NCBI GenBank assembly: GCA_947628175.1
Contig: CANQZA010000014.1
Location: 1-40,450, forward strand
Direction of reading: 5' to 3'
Source: an uncultured Clostridia bacterium
GTDB lineage: Bacteria > Bacillota > Clostridia > Oscillospirales > Acutalibacteraceae
Length of the DNA stretch: 40,450 nucleotides
A program made the translations under genes and the position numbers. Positions 16,615 through 24,406 of the stretch are shown here, piece after piece; within the stretch, counting starts at the first letter, position 1; each line of letters opens with the position of its first letter. The notes beneath the pieces are model-generated. The model made no database searches and was not told the DNA's origin. It saw only the letters and a program-made list of their open reading frames with translations.

Positions 16615-18435
16615 TTACAATTTATGATAAAAATTATATATATCGTCAGCATTTTTCCTGCTGATGCCGGGTATAGCTGCAAGCGCCTGCGCTGACGCCT
16701 GTTTAACAGCCGTAATTGTTTTAAAATGCTTTAAGAGCGCCTTTGCCTTTGCGTCGCCTATACCGTTGATTTTAGTAAGCGAGGTTGAAAGAGAGGACTG
16801 CTTATGCTTTTTATGATGATAGGTAACCGCAAAGCGGTGCACCTCCTCCTGTATGGAAGAAACAAGCGTAAACACCTGACGGTGTGCATTAATCTCAATT
16901 TCTCCTCCCGTGCAGGCGATTGCACGCGTGCGGTGCTTGCTGTCTTTTACCATTCCGAAAACGGGTACATTAAGACCCATTGAAGCGATAACAGGCAAAA
17001 CCGCATTTACCTGAGCCTCCCCGCCGTCCAGCAGAATAAGATCCGGAAGAATTTTAAAGGTGCTGTTTTCATCATCGTTATAATAATGATTGAATCGTCT
17101 TTCAAGCACCTCCTGCATTGAACCGACATCGTTCTGCCCCTCAAAGCCCTTAATGGAAAACCGCTTATATGCGCTTTTCATAGGTCTGCCGTTATGGAAA
17201 ACCACCATTCCCGCAACATTATCCGCTCCGAAGGTGTGTGAAATATCATATGATTCAATATATTCAGGCATTTTTTCAAGATTCAGCAATTTTCTGAGTT
17301 CTTCAAGAGCCGCTATTTCTCTGCCAAGCCTTCCCTGCTGCTGTGCGAGGTGCTCATTTGCATTTGAAATGCACATCTGCACTATTGAGAGATGCTCACC
17401 CTTCTGCGGATGAATAAGCTCAACCTTCTTTCCCCTCTTGCTTTCAAGATACTGAATCAAAAGTTTCTCATCCTCAATATCACCGTCAACGGCAATACGC
17501 GCTGGGATTCTCTGACGCATTGAATAATAACGGCCGATCAGCTCAAATCTTGACTGAGGCAAATCGTCAACAGCGTCAATAATCCAGTATTCGGAATCAG
17601 TCAGCTTGCCGTACTCAAACCTGATGACCTCAAAACATGCCTTTTTGTTTGAATTTACGAGTGCAAAGACATCCTCCTCGGGAACATTTATGGATACTAC
17701 CTTTTGCCTTTCCTCAAGATTTTTTATGGCTTTTATTCTGTCTCGCAGCTTGGCGGCCTCCTCAAACTGAAGATTTTCGGCACATTCCTGCATCTGCTGC
17801 TGCATTTGCTTAACAGTCTTTACACTTCCTCCTTTCAGAAAGGAAACGGCATCTTTTACATTATTTACATATTCTTCCTGTTTTATTCGTCCCGCACACG
17901 GAGCTGAGCAAAGATTCATGAATCCGTTGAGACACGGTCTGCTTTTTTTATAATCCCTCGGAAACTGCTTGCTGCAGCGGGGAAGCTTAAATATTTTCAG
18001 CGTCTCATCAACGGCTTGCTTGACCGAAAAGGTAGAAGTATACGGACCTATATAGGTCGCCCCGTCGTCATCTACTCTTTTGCACTCTGATATTCTTGGG
18101 AATTCTCCTTTCGTGATTTTTATATAATTATATCCCTTATCGTCTTTTAAAAGAATATTGTATTTGGGCTGATGCTGTTTAATAAGAGAACATTCAAGAA
18201 CAAGTGCCTCAAATTCACTGTCGCATAAAATATAATCAAAATCATCCACATTCTCAACCATTTTGATTACTTTAAGAGAATGATTGGAGTCAGAGCCGAA
18301 ATAGGATGATACACGGTTTTTCAGTTTTTTTGCCTTGCCGATATATATTATTTTTTTATCCTTATTTTTCATAATATATACACCCGGCATCAGGGGGAGT
18401 GCCATTGCTTTTTTACGAAGTTCCTTTTTTGTCAC
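16615..18435 (-). CDS. uvrC: UvrABC system excinuclease subunit C
   Basis: Endonuclease that makes both incisions around a DNA lesion in nucleotide excision repair. The 606 residues follow the family order: GIY-YIG domain (PGVYIMKNKDKKIIYIGKAK, residues about 18-37), a cysteine cluster region (CLNGFMNLCSAPC), a UVR domain for UvrB binding near 205-240, the RNase H-like domain with ESYDISHTFGADNVAGM and LLDGGEAQVNAV, and a C-terminal helix-hairpin-helix pair (INGIGDAKAKALLKHF). The GTG start at 18435 has GGAGG nine bases upstream. An extended -10 (TGTTAAAAT on the minus strand, ending near 18457) is a weak promoter candidate downstream of the HPr terminator. Confidence 0.97.
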   Translation of the reverse strand: MTKKELRKKAMALPLMPGVYIMKNKDKKIIYIGKAKKLKNRVSSYFGSDSNHSLKVIKMVENVDDFDYILCDSEFEALVLECSLIKQHQPKYNILLKDDKGYNYIKITKGEFPRISECKRVDDDGATYIGPYTSTFSVKQAVDETLKIFKLPRCSKQFPRDYKKSRPCLNGFMNLCSAPCAGRIKQEEYVNNVKDAVSFLKGGSVKTVKQMQQQMQECAENLQFEEAAKLRDRIKAIKNLEERQKVVSINVPEEDVFALVNSNKKACFEVIRFEYGKLTDSEYWIIDAVDDLPQSRFELIGRYYSMRQRIPARIAVDGDIEDEKLLIQYLESKRGKKVELIHPQKGEHLSIVQMCISNANEHLAQQQGRLGREIAALEELRKLLNLEKMPEYIESYDISHTFGADNVAGMVVFHNGRPMKSAYKRFSIKGFEGQNDVGSMQEVLERRFNHYYNDDENSTFKILPDLILLDGGEAQVNAVLPVIASMGLNVPVFGMVKDSKHRTRAIACTGGEIEINAHRQVFTLVSSIQEEVHRFAVTYHHKKHKQSSLSTSLTKINGIGDAKAKALLKHFKTITAVKQASAQALAAIPGISRKNADDIYNFYHKL

Positions 18436-18474
18436 CGCATACCGCCTCCGTTTTTTATTTTAACACAAAAATAT

Positions 18475-18514
18475 AAAAAAGGAAAGCACAGCGAAGAATA
18501 AACCTCACTGTGCT
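18475..18514 (-). terminator. Intrinsic terminator of the HPr gene
   Basis: Stem AGCACAG / CTGTGCT (18485-18491 and 18508-18514), extended inward with two imperfect positions, followed on the minus strand by TTCC and six T. It separates the HPr gene from uvrC. Confidence 0.75.
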
Positions 18515-18536
18515 CAATTATGTTTGTCTTTTTAGC

Positions 18537-18800
18537 TTATTCTGTAAAACCGGATTTAACCAAAGCAATCAGACCTTCAACAGCATCCTCTTCGTCAGCG
18601 CCGTCGGCAATGATGCGTATATCTGTTCCACCCATAATACCAAGAGAAAGAACACCTAAAAGACTTTTTGCGTTTACTCTTCGCTCCTCTTTCTCTACCC
18701 AGATAGAAGATTTAAACTCATTGGCCTTCTGAATGAAGAAAGTAGCGGGACGAGCGTGAAGTCCAACCTGATTTTCAACCTTAACATCTTTTACGAACAT
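18537..18800 (-). CDS. ptsH: HPr-family phosphocarrier protein
   Basis: Small phosphotransfer protein of 87 residues. It has GLHARPATFF with the phosphorylatable His15 used in the PEP-dependent phosphotransferase system, and NAKSLLGVLSLGI with Ser46 in the place phosphorylated by HPr kinase in Firmicutes. Both sites are intact, so it can act as HPr, and not only as a Crh-like regulator that lacks the histidine. No EI, EII or hprK gene is in the window; its role may be catabolite control. It is a monocistronic unit with its own promoter (18866-18893), a leader hairpin and a terminator. Confidence 0.93.
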   Translation of the reverse strand: MFVKDVKVENQVGLHARPATFFIQKANEFKSSIWVEKEERRVNAKSLLGVLSLGIMGGTDIRIIADGADEEDAVEGLIALVKSGFTE

Positions 18801-18838
18801 AACTAAAACCTCTCATTCCGTACAATATGTTGTGTTTA

Positions 18839-18856
18839 AACAGCAAATCTGCTGTT
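18839..18856 (-). repeat. Hairpin at the 5' end of the HPr mRNA
   Basis: Perfect 7-base stem AACAGCA / TGCTGTT with a 4-base loop, about three bases after the predicted transcription start. A hairpin this close to the 5' end commonly protects mRNA from 5'-dependent decay; that function is inference. Confidence 0.5.
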
Positions 18857-18865
18857 GCTTTACAT

Positions 18866-18893
18866 ATTATATCACTAAAATAAAATCGGTCAA
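18866..18893 (-). promoter_or_regulatory. Sigma-A promoter of the HPr gene
   Basis: On the minus strand TTGACC (18888-18893), a 16-base spacer and a perfect TATAAT (18866-18871). Leader about 58 bases. Confidence 0.72.
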
Positions 18894-18903
18894 TGTTTGT
18901 TTT

Positions 18904-18937
18904 AAAAGTTCGTTTGACTTGTTAATTTCAAACAAAC
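18904..18937 (-). terminator. Weak intrinsic terminator after trmD
   Basis: On the minus strand GTTTGTTTGA pairs with TCAAACGAAC (10 pairs, one G-U) around a 10-base loop, followed by TTTT. The stem is AT-rich, so read-through into the HPr gene is possible. Confidence 0.5.
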
Positions 18938-18974
18938 AAACAGTATTTGATTTGTGCAATTTACACATAATTTT

Positions 18975-19706
18975 TTACTGTTTTTTCATATTCGACAAAA
19001 AGTTTAAATCCTCTTTTGAAAGCTCTGCGTTTTCAAGCATATCCGGACGGCGTGTATAGGTTCTCTCAAGCGCTTTTTCCCTGCGCCACTTTTCAACATT
19101 TGCATGATGACCGGAAAGCAGAACATCCGGAACCGCCCTGCCTTTCCATTCAGACGGATGGGTGTACTGAGGATACTCCAGAAGAGAGGCAAAATGACTT
19201 TCCTGCTCATAACATTCACTGCTGCTTAAAACACCGGGCAGCATACGGCATACTGAATCGGCCACAATAAGCGCCGGAAGTTCACCGCCGGTGAGGACAT
19301 AATCACCCACAGATATTTCTTCCGGCTTCAACTGTTCAATAACTCTTTCGTCAATCCCTTCATAGTGACCGCACAAAAGTGCAAGATGATCAAGCTGTGC
19401 CAGCTCAATAACACGCTTTTGCGTCAGGATCTTTCCCTGGGGTGTAAGATATATAAGGTGCGGTTTTTTGCCTATTTCCTTGCAAAGTGACTCAAAGCAG
19501 TCGTAAACAGGCTGCGCCGCCATTATCATGCCCATGCCTCCGCCGTACGGCTTATCGTCAACGCGCCTATGCTTATCAAGCGTATAATCACGGATATCGA
19601 TACAGTTTATTTCAACATTTCCTGCCTTTCTTGCCCTGCCGATAATAGATTCGCTCATAACGGCATCACACATTTGCGGAAACAGCGTCAAAATATCAAT
19701 TCTCAT
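18975..19706 (-). CDS. trmD: tRNA (guanine(37)-N(1))-methyltransferase
   Basis: Methylates N1 of G37 next to the anticodon, preventing frameshifting; an essential SPOUT-family knotted methyltransferase. The protein of about 243 residues begins MRIDILTLFPQMCDAV and has the cofactor knot motifs YLTPQGKILTQ, LLCGHYEGIDERVIE and EISVGDYVLTGGELPALIV, then PGVLSSSECYEQESH. The ATG at 19706 has AAAGGAC seven bases ahead; a TTG three bases further upstream also opens the frame. It overlaps the end of rimM by 11 bases, the usual pair. rplS, often next, is not downstream here; the HPr gene is. Confidence 0.97.
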   Translation of the reverse strand: MRIDILTLFPQMCDAVMSESIIGRARKAGNVEINCIDIRDYTLDKHRRVDDKPYGGGMGMIMAAQPVYDCFESLCKEIGKKPHLIYLTPQGKILTQKRVIELAQLDHLALLCGHYEGIDERVIEQLKPEEISVGDYVLTGGELPALIVADSVCRMLPGVLSSSECYEQESHFASLLEYPQYTHPSEWKGRAVPDVLLSGHHANVEKWRREKALERTYTRRPDMLENAELSKEDLNFLSNMKKQ

Positions 19707-20205
19707 CAAAAAGTCCTTTCATAGGCTTAATTCTAATAACCTTATATTCTGTATTAATCTCCTTGACAATATCAGGAATCGCCGGAATCAGAGTATGCTT
19801 TCCCCAGGATTCCGTGTCATAAATATCACAGGAACCAAAATTCAGCACATCTGTTACTTTTCCGTATTCTTCTTCCGTATCCGCATCCACAACATAGCAC
19901 CCGATAATGTCCGCAATATAGTTTGATCCCTCGTCAATTTTCGCATCGTCACGATTGCCGTATAAAATTTTTCCCTTTATTTTTTCGGCATCTTCTATTG
20001 TATCAATGCCTTCAAATTTTAAAATAGCTGTATTTTTTTGCTGTCTTGCGGACAAAAGCGTAAGCCCGTTTTGTCCGTTTTCATCAAGGTAAAGCGTCTT
20101 AAATTGCTTGATATAATCTATATCATCACACCACAGGAGCATTTTAACCTCTCCCCTGATTCCGTGTGTATTATTGATTTTTCCCACTTCTAAAAACTGT
20201 TTCAT
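19696..20205 (-). CDS. rimM: Ribosome maturation factor RimM
   Basis: Binds ribosomal protein S19 and assists maturation of the 30S head domain. The 169-residue protein starts MKQFLEVGKINNTHGIRGEV, the conserved opening of the RimM domain, and ends with a PRC-barrel domain (DIIGCYVVDADTEEEYGKVT and a C-terminal IKPMKGLFDE). The ATG at 20205 is preferred over a GTG nine bases upstream, which lies inside the GGTGAT ribosome site. It has its own promoter at 20222-20250 and is coupled to trmD. Confidence 0.95.
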   Translation of the reverse strand: MKQFLEVGKINNTHGIRGEVKMLLWCDDIDYIKQFKTLYLDENGQNGLTLLSARQQKNTAILKFEGIDTIEDAEKIKGKILYGNRDDAKIDEGSNYIADIIGCYVVDADTEEEYGKVTDVLNFGSCDIYDTESWGKHTLIPAIPDIVKEINTEYKVIRIKPMKGLFDEN

Positions 20206-20221
20206 AAAAATCACCGGAAGT

Positions 20222-20250
20222 ATTATATATTCTTTTTACAAAATTGGCAA
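20222..20250 (-). promoter_or_regulatory. Sigma-A promoter of rimM-trmD
   Basis: On the minus strand TTGCCA (20245-20250), a 17-base spacer and a perfect TATAAT (20222-20227), about ten bases before the predicted transcript start. It gives rimM-trmD independent expression from the sugar genes upstream. Confidence 0.75.
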
Positions 20251-20275
20251 GGTATATGAATAAGAACCGTTTTAT

Positions 20276-20309
20276 AAAAAACATCAGGCGAAGCAGATTA
20301 CGCCTGATG
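20276..20309 (-). terminator. Intrinsic terminator of the GH13-symporter operon
   Basis: Perfect 9-base GC-rich stem CATCAGGCG / CGCCTGATG (20282-20290 and 20301-20309) with six T on the minus-strand 3' side. It lies six bases past the GH13 stop codon. Confidence 0.87.
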
Positions 20310-20315
20310 AAAAAA

Positions 20316-21980
20316 TTATTTAAAATAGTACACCCTTGTTTCATAAGGTCGTGTTATGAACATATTCGCGGTCTGAGGCTGATCGTTATAATTACACAAA
20401 ACCGCCTCGCCCTTTTCAAGATCAAAGCCTTTAGGTGCTTTGAACACAACCGGCTTATCTGTATAGGAACATATAACAAGCATACTCTTGCCCTGATAGT
20501 TGCGTTCGTATACATAAAGCTCTTTACTGAGCTTATTATGCTCTTTATAATCGCCGTATAAAACAATTGGATTTTCCTTACGAAATCTGATGAGTTTTTT
20601 ATAATGGTTATATATGGAATCCGGATTTTCCATTTCCGCCTTTGCGTTTACACCGTCTTTATAATTAGGGTTCACAGGCATCCAAGGCTTTACCGAGGAA
20701 AAGCCCGCGTACTCGCTGTCATCCCACTGAACAGGCGTTCTTGCGTTGCCGCGGCTGACCTTTTTAAGCCTTTCTATTGCTTTTGCATGAGGCACACCCA
20801 GCATACGAAGCGTCTTATAATTGTTGACGCCGAAAACATCCTGATAATCCTCAAGAGAAGGAAGTTTTATGCTGGTCATTCCTATTTCCTGTCCCTGATA
20901 GATAAATGGTGTGCCGCTTTGCAGAAAATAGGAATTGGCAATAGACTTTCCGCTCTGCGTTCTGTATTTTTCACTTCCGTATCTTGAAATAATACGGGGA
21001 TGGTCGTGATTTTCCATATAAAGCGCATTCCACGCCTTGCCCCTGAGTTTATTCTGCCATGTAGTAAAGGCTTTTTTCATTTTGCGAAGATCAAACGGAG
21101 TTGCCAGAAATTCAGTGAAGAGGCAGTCGGCGGACATATGCTGAAAATGAAACATCATATCCAGTTCCTGATCGGATCCCTCGGTGATATATGTCAAAGC
21201 CGTTTTCACATCCATCATCGGAGCCTCGCCTACCACAAAGCAGTCGTATTCATTGAGCACCTCACGAAATTCTTTAAGGTATTCGTGTATATGCGGACCG
21301 TCCTTGTAATACTGCATACCCGTAGCCTGAGGGATTGGAATACCGTTTGGAAGTCCTTCCTTTTTCGATATGAAAGTGATAACATCCTCGCGGAATCCGT
21401 CTACACCCATATCAAGCCAAAAGCGCATAATATCCTTTACTTCCTCGCGCACCTTGGGGTTATCCATATTGAGATCAGCCTGTTTTTTGGCAAAAAGATG
21501 AAGATAATACTGATTATTTTCCTTATTATACTCCCATGCCTTACCCTCAAACAGCGAGTTCCAGTTATTGGGAAGACCTTTTCCCTTTCCGTCGCGCCAG
21601 AAATAATAGTCATGGTACGGGCTGTTTTTATCAATTCCCTCCTTAAACCACGGATGCTCGTCGGAGGTATGATTGACAACAAGATCCATAATAACTCTGA
21701 TACCGCGTTTATGCGCTTCGTCAAGGACCTGTTTGAACAGCTCATTATTTCCGTATTCAGGAGATATATTTCTGTAATCCGAAATGTCATATCCGAAATC
21801 GGCATTAGGCGAGCAATAAAGAGGTGAAAACCAAATGCAGTTTATTCCCAGTTCCTCAAGATAATCGAGTTTTGACAGAACGCCCTGCAAATCACCTATT
21901 CCGTCACCGTTTCCGTCACAGAAGGAGCGCGGCCATATCTGATAACAGACCATCTCTTTGTACCAATTGCTTTTTGCCAT
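20316..21980 (-). CDS. GH13 alpha-glucosidase (oligo-1,6-glucosidase type)
   Basis: Cytoplasmic glycoside hydrolase family 13 enzyme of 554 residues, the size of MalL/TreC proteins, with no signal peptide. The (beta/alpha)8 barrel motifs are clear: DLVVNHTSDEHPWF (residues about 99-112), GFREDVITF with the nucleophile Asp199, FVVGEAPM with the acid/base Glu252, and MENHDHPR with Asp326. Val200 after the nucleophile is the residue associated with alpha-1,6 specificity in Bacillus oligo-1,6-glucosidase, where the same numbering applies. Isomalto-oligosaccharides or panose are therefore favoured substrates, but trehalose-6-phosphate hydrolases look similar. It starts three bases after the stop of the GPH symporter gene, which probably imports its substrate. 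Confidence 0.92.
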   Translation of the reverse strand: MAKSNWYKEMVCYQIWPRSFCDGNGDGIGDLQGVLSKLDYLEELGINCIWFSPLYCSPNADFGYDISDYRNISPEYGNNELFKQVLDEAHKRGIRVIMDLVVNHTSDEHPWFKEGIDKNSPYHDYYFWRDGKGKGLPNNWNSLFEGKAWEYNKENNQYYLHLFAKKQADLNMDNPKVREEVKDIMRFWLDMGVDGFREDVITFISKKEGLPNGIPIPQATGMQYYKDGPHIHEYLKEFREVLNEYDCFVVGEAPMMDVKTALTYITEGSDQELDMMFHFQHMSADCLFTEFLATPFDLRKMKKAFTTWQNKLRGKAWNALYMENHDHPRIISRYGSEKYRTQSGKSIANSYFLQSGTPFIYQGQEIGMTSIKLPSLEDYQDVFGVNNYKTLRMLGVPHAKAIERLKKVSRGNARTPVQWDDSEYAGFSSVKPWMPVNPNYKDGVNAKAEMENPDSIYNHYKKLIRFRKENPIVLYGDYKEHNKLSKELYVYERNYQGKSMLVICSYTDKPVVFKAPKGFDLEKGEAVLCNYNDQPQTANMFITRPYETRVYYFK

Positions 21981-21983
21981 AAT

Positions 21984-23615
21984 CTAATCCTCTTTTCTTA
22001 TATTTTCATCAGCCACGGGCTGAAGGGTGTCTGTCACAAAACCGTTTTCTATTCGCCTGCGGTCAATTTCCTCCTTGACATCATCATACATTCTACCGTA
22101 AAGGCGATATTTTTTCTTATAAATTACAAACGCTGTAATGCAAAGCGGAATGGGTATCAGAAACATAAAAACCCTCAAAACGGTAAGACTTCTTTGAGAA
22201 ATAAGATTTTTCTCCACAAATTCGGCCTTGCCGTCATATTGACTGTCACCTGATATTTCCTCCCATATTTCCTCGCTGTTAATCATATACTTTCCGTCCT
22301 GTGTAAAAACATTGACAGAGTGACTGTATGTACCGTCGGGATTTGTTATGGGCAACTCTGATATTGTGGGAAGTCCTGCGACGGAAATGCCTATTCCGAG
22401 AATAAGCATGGCTATCGCCGTCGATATTTTTGTAATAAGAGTCTGTACGCTGAACATAATACTGTCAGCACGCTTTCCCGTTTTATATTCTCCATAGTCT
22501 GTTATATCGGCAATCATAACAGTACTTCCTATTTGGTTCATACCGGATGCAAGCATAAGAAACGCACCTGACAATGCAATCAAAACCGCATTGAGAAAAT
22601 AATTACCTTCTTTCAAAAAGAAGAAAATGAAAAACATCAGTATGTAGCTGATTACACAGCCCCAAAAGGAAAATTCATAAATCTTCTGGCGCGGAATTTT
22701 TTTAGTAATCTGATTGTAAAAAAACATTGCAATACCCTGCCCGGTGCAGGCAACTACCCAGAAAAGTGTATAGCTGTAGGCAGAATTTATCAGATTTGCT
22801 CCGCCCTCATAACAATATATATACAGATAAAGAATCTGCGAAAGCGCAATATTAACACCTGTAGAATAAAGCACAAGACTGATCGCATACGCGCCGAGCT
22901 GGTCATTTGTTTTAAAAATATCAATAACCGTTTTAAGGCTTACATTTGAGTGTGGTATAGGGTATTTTTCTTTATTGAATAGGACGGTGATGAGCAAAAA
23001 CACAATCATTATCGCGCCGGCGGTTGCACCGATCATCATATAAGCCTTTGTCATGCCCTGCTTGGAAAAATTCGGCAGAATAAGAGAAGTACCGACCATA
23101 CCGACAAGAAAACCGCCGAGACCGCCTATCAGTTTTGCCATAGAGCTGGCTTTGTTGCGTTCCTCTGTCGAGTTTGCAATAGCCGGCAGCATGCTCCAAA
23201 ACGGAACATCGACTAATGTGAAGGACATTCCCCACAAAACATACATAGCAATATAAAAGCAGTACCTTGCAGGTTGCGACACGCCCTCACCAAGAGGGAT
23301 AAACATGGCTATAAGAGAAATTGCATTCAAAACGGCTCCGAAAAAAATCCACGGTCTGTATCTTCCGAAGCGCGATTTTTTTGCGTTATTTACGATTGCG
23401 GCAAGTATAGGATCATTGATAGCATCCCATATCTTGGCAATAACAAACGCTGCAGTCATAATCATAGGATTCAGTCCTTGATATATGCACAGATAAACCA
23501 GAAAAAAAGCATTTACACAATTGTTGCTGAATTCCCGTCCGAGCGAGCCCATTGAATAGGACGCAATTTCGCCAACCGACAACGGTTTAACCGTTTTGTG
23601 CCTTTCATACGCCAT
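21984..23615 (-). CDS. GPH-family glycoside:cation symporter (MFS)
   Basis: A 543-residue sugar:cation symporter with about twelve membrane helices. Family motifs: IASYSMGSLGREFSNN near the start, KIWDAINDPILAAIVNNAKK, GRYRPWIFFG, and in the second half MIADITDYGEYKTGKRADS. A hydrophilic loop of some 70 residues between the last two helices (around SELPITNPDGTYSHSVN to FVEKNLISQRSLTV) makes it longer than average. The ATG at 23615 has a strong AAGGAGG site. It is the first gene of a two-gene operon with the GH13 alpha-glucosidase, so an alpha-glucoside is the likely cargo. The promoter is at 23642-23670. Confidence 0.9.
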   Translation of the reverse strand: MAYERHKTVKPLSVGEIASYSMGSLGREFSNNCVNAFFLVYLCIYQGLNPMIMTAAFVIAKIWDAINDPILAAIVNNAKKSRFGRYRPWIFFGAVLNAISLIAMFIPLGEGVSQPARYCFYIAMYVLWGMSFTLVDVPFWSMLPAIANSTEERNKASSMAKLIGGLGGFLVGMVGTSLILPNFSKQGMTKAYMMIGATAGAIMIVFLLITVLFNKEKYPIPHSNVSLKTVIDIFKTNDQLGAYAISLVLYSTGVNIALSQILYLYIYCYEGGANLINSAYSYTLFWVVACTGQGIAMFFYNQITKKIPRQKIYEFSFWGCVISYILMFFIFFFLKEGNYFLNAVLIALSGAFLMLASGMNQIGSTVMIADITDYGEYKTGKRADSIMFSVQTLITKISTAIAMLILGIGISVAGLPTISELPITNPDGTYSHSVNVFTQDGKYMINSEEIWEEISGDSQYDGKAEFVEKNLISQRSLTVLRVFMFLIPIPLCITAFVIYKKKYRLYGRMYDDVKEEIDRRRIENGFVTDTLQPVADENIRKED

Positions 23616-23641
23616 CTTATATTCCTCCTTCTACAAAAAAC

Positions 23642-23670
23642 ATTTTAGCAGATTTGCACGAAATTGTGAA
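23642..23670 (-). promoter_or_regulatory. Sigma-A promoter of the symporter-GH13 operon
   Basis: On the minus strand TTCACA (23665-23670), a 17-base spacer and TAAAAT (23642-23647). The -35 is imperfect, which would fit a regulated promoter, but I see no clear operator or CcpA-type site around it. Confidence 0.6.
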
Positions 23671-23753
23671 TAGCCTTAGTAAAATTTATATTAATTATAC
23701 AAAAAAGCATCTGTTTTATTCTATATCATAATTATTAATCATAAATAATATAC

Positions 23754-23800
23754 AAAAAAACAGACTGAAAAGCAGTTAAAAAACCGAATTCAGTCTGTTT
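23754..23800 (-). terminator. Terminator of the ylxM-ffh-rpsP-khpA operon
   Basis: Stem AAACAGACTGAA / TTCAGTCTGTTT (12 bases, 23758-23769 and 23789-23800) around a 19-base loop, followed on the minus strand by seven T (A-run 23754-23760). Confidence 0.78.
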
Positions 23801-23823
23801 TTGACTTTGCACACCACAAAGCA

Positions 23824-24066
23824 TTAATCAATTTCAACAGAAATTTTTGTATCGTTTCTTGTTGCTGCCGCACGCATTACAACGCGGATTGCCTTCGCAA
23901 TTCTGCCCTGCTTTCCGATTACACGACCCATATCACCCTCAGCGACATGAAGGTGATAAACAGTAACGCCCTCTTCGTCAGGTTCGCTAACATCAACAGA
24001 AACTTTGTCAGGATTTTCAACTAATCCTTTTGTAATGGAAATCAACAAATCTTTCAAAGAAAACAC
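23824..24066 (-). CDS. khpA: KH-domain RNA-binding protein KhpA
   Basis: An 80-residue RNA-binding protein made of one KH domain with the GxxG loop in MGRVIGKQGRIAKAIRVV. KhpA (YlqC) pairs with KhpB/Jag in Firmicutes and affects cell-wall growth and RNA stability. It starts MFSLKDLLISITKGLVENP, the normal family opening, with AGGAGGTG just upstream. It lies 29 bases after rpsP, the conserved arrangement. In many Firmicutes rimM-trmD follows; here the operon ends with a terminator and the sugar genes come next. Confidence 0.94.
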   Translation of the reverse strand: MFSLKDLLISITKGLVENPDKVSVDVSEPDEEGVTVYHLHVAEGDMGRVIGKQGRIAKAIRVVMRAAATRNDTKISVEID

Positions 24067-24095
24067 CTCCTGTTAAACTTTGTCAACATCAAAGA

Positions 24096-24338
24096 TTAAA
24101 GAATGCCTTCTTTTTTAAGAATGCTCTTAACAGTGTCAGTAGGCTGTGCACCGTTTGCAATCCACTTCTTGGCTTTTTCTGCATCAATTCTGATTTCAGC
24201 AGGGTCTACCATTGTGTTGTATATTCCGATTTCCTCAATGAAACGACCGTCACGGGGATATCTTGAATCTGCAACCACTACACGGTAGAAAGGAGCCTTT
24301 TTTGCGCCCATACGGCGAAGTCTGATTTTTACTGCCAT
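24096..24338 (-). CDS. rpsP: 30S ribosomal protein bS16
   Basis: Small-subunit protein of 80 residues that stabilises the 5' domain of 16S rRNA. It starts [20 protein letters not shown] and has [19 protein letters not shown] and [12 protein letters not shown], all conserved. The ATG at 24338 has a GGAGGTAA site; the frame opens 14 codons earlier without a ribosome site, and homologues start at this methionine. Confidence 0.97.
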   Translation of the reverse strand: MAVKIRLRRMGAKKAPFYRVVVADSRYPRDGRFIEEIGIYNTMVDPAEIRIDAEKAKKWIANGAQPTDTVKSILKKEGIL

Positions 24339-24406
24339 TTTGATTACCTCCAAATATATAATAAAGTTTATTTTATCCAAACCAAAAAGAATTTGGGTGA
24401 ATACCT

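Noticed and set aside
21000-21827. 275-codon plus-strand open frame inside the GH13 gene
   Set aside because: Antisense to conserved catalytic motifs of the alpha-glucosidase; no ribosome site and no family similarity.
24339-24406. Possible SRP RNA or leader between ffh and rpsP
   Set aside because: Only 68 bases, with no GGAA-tetraloop helix or other recognisable structure.
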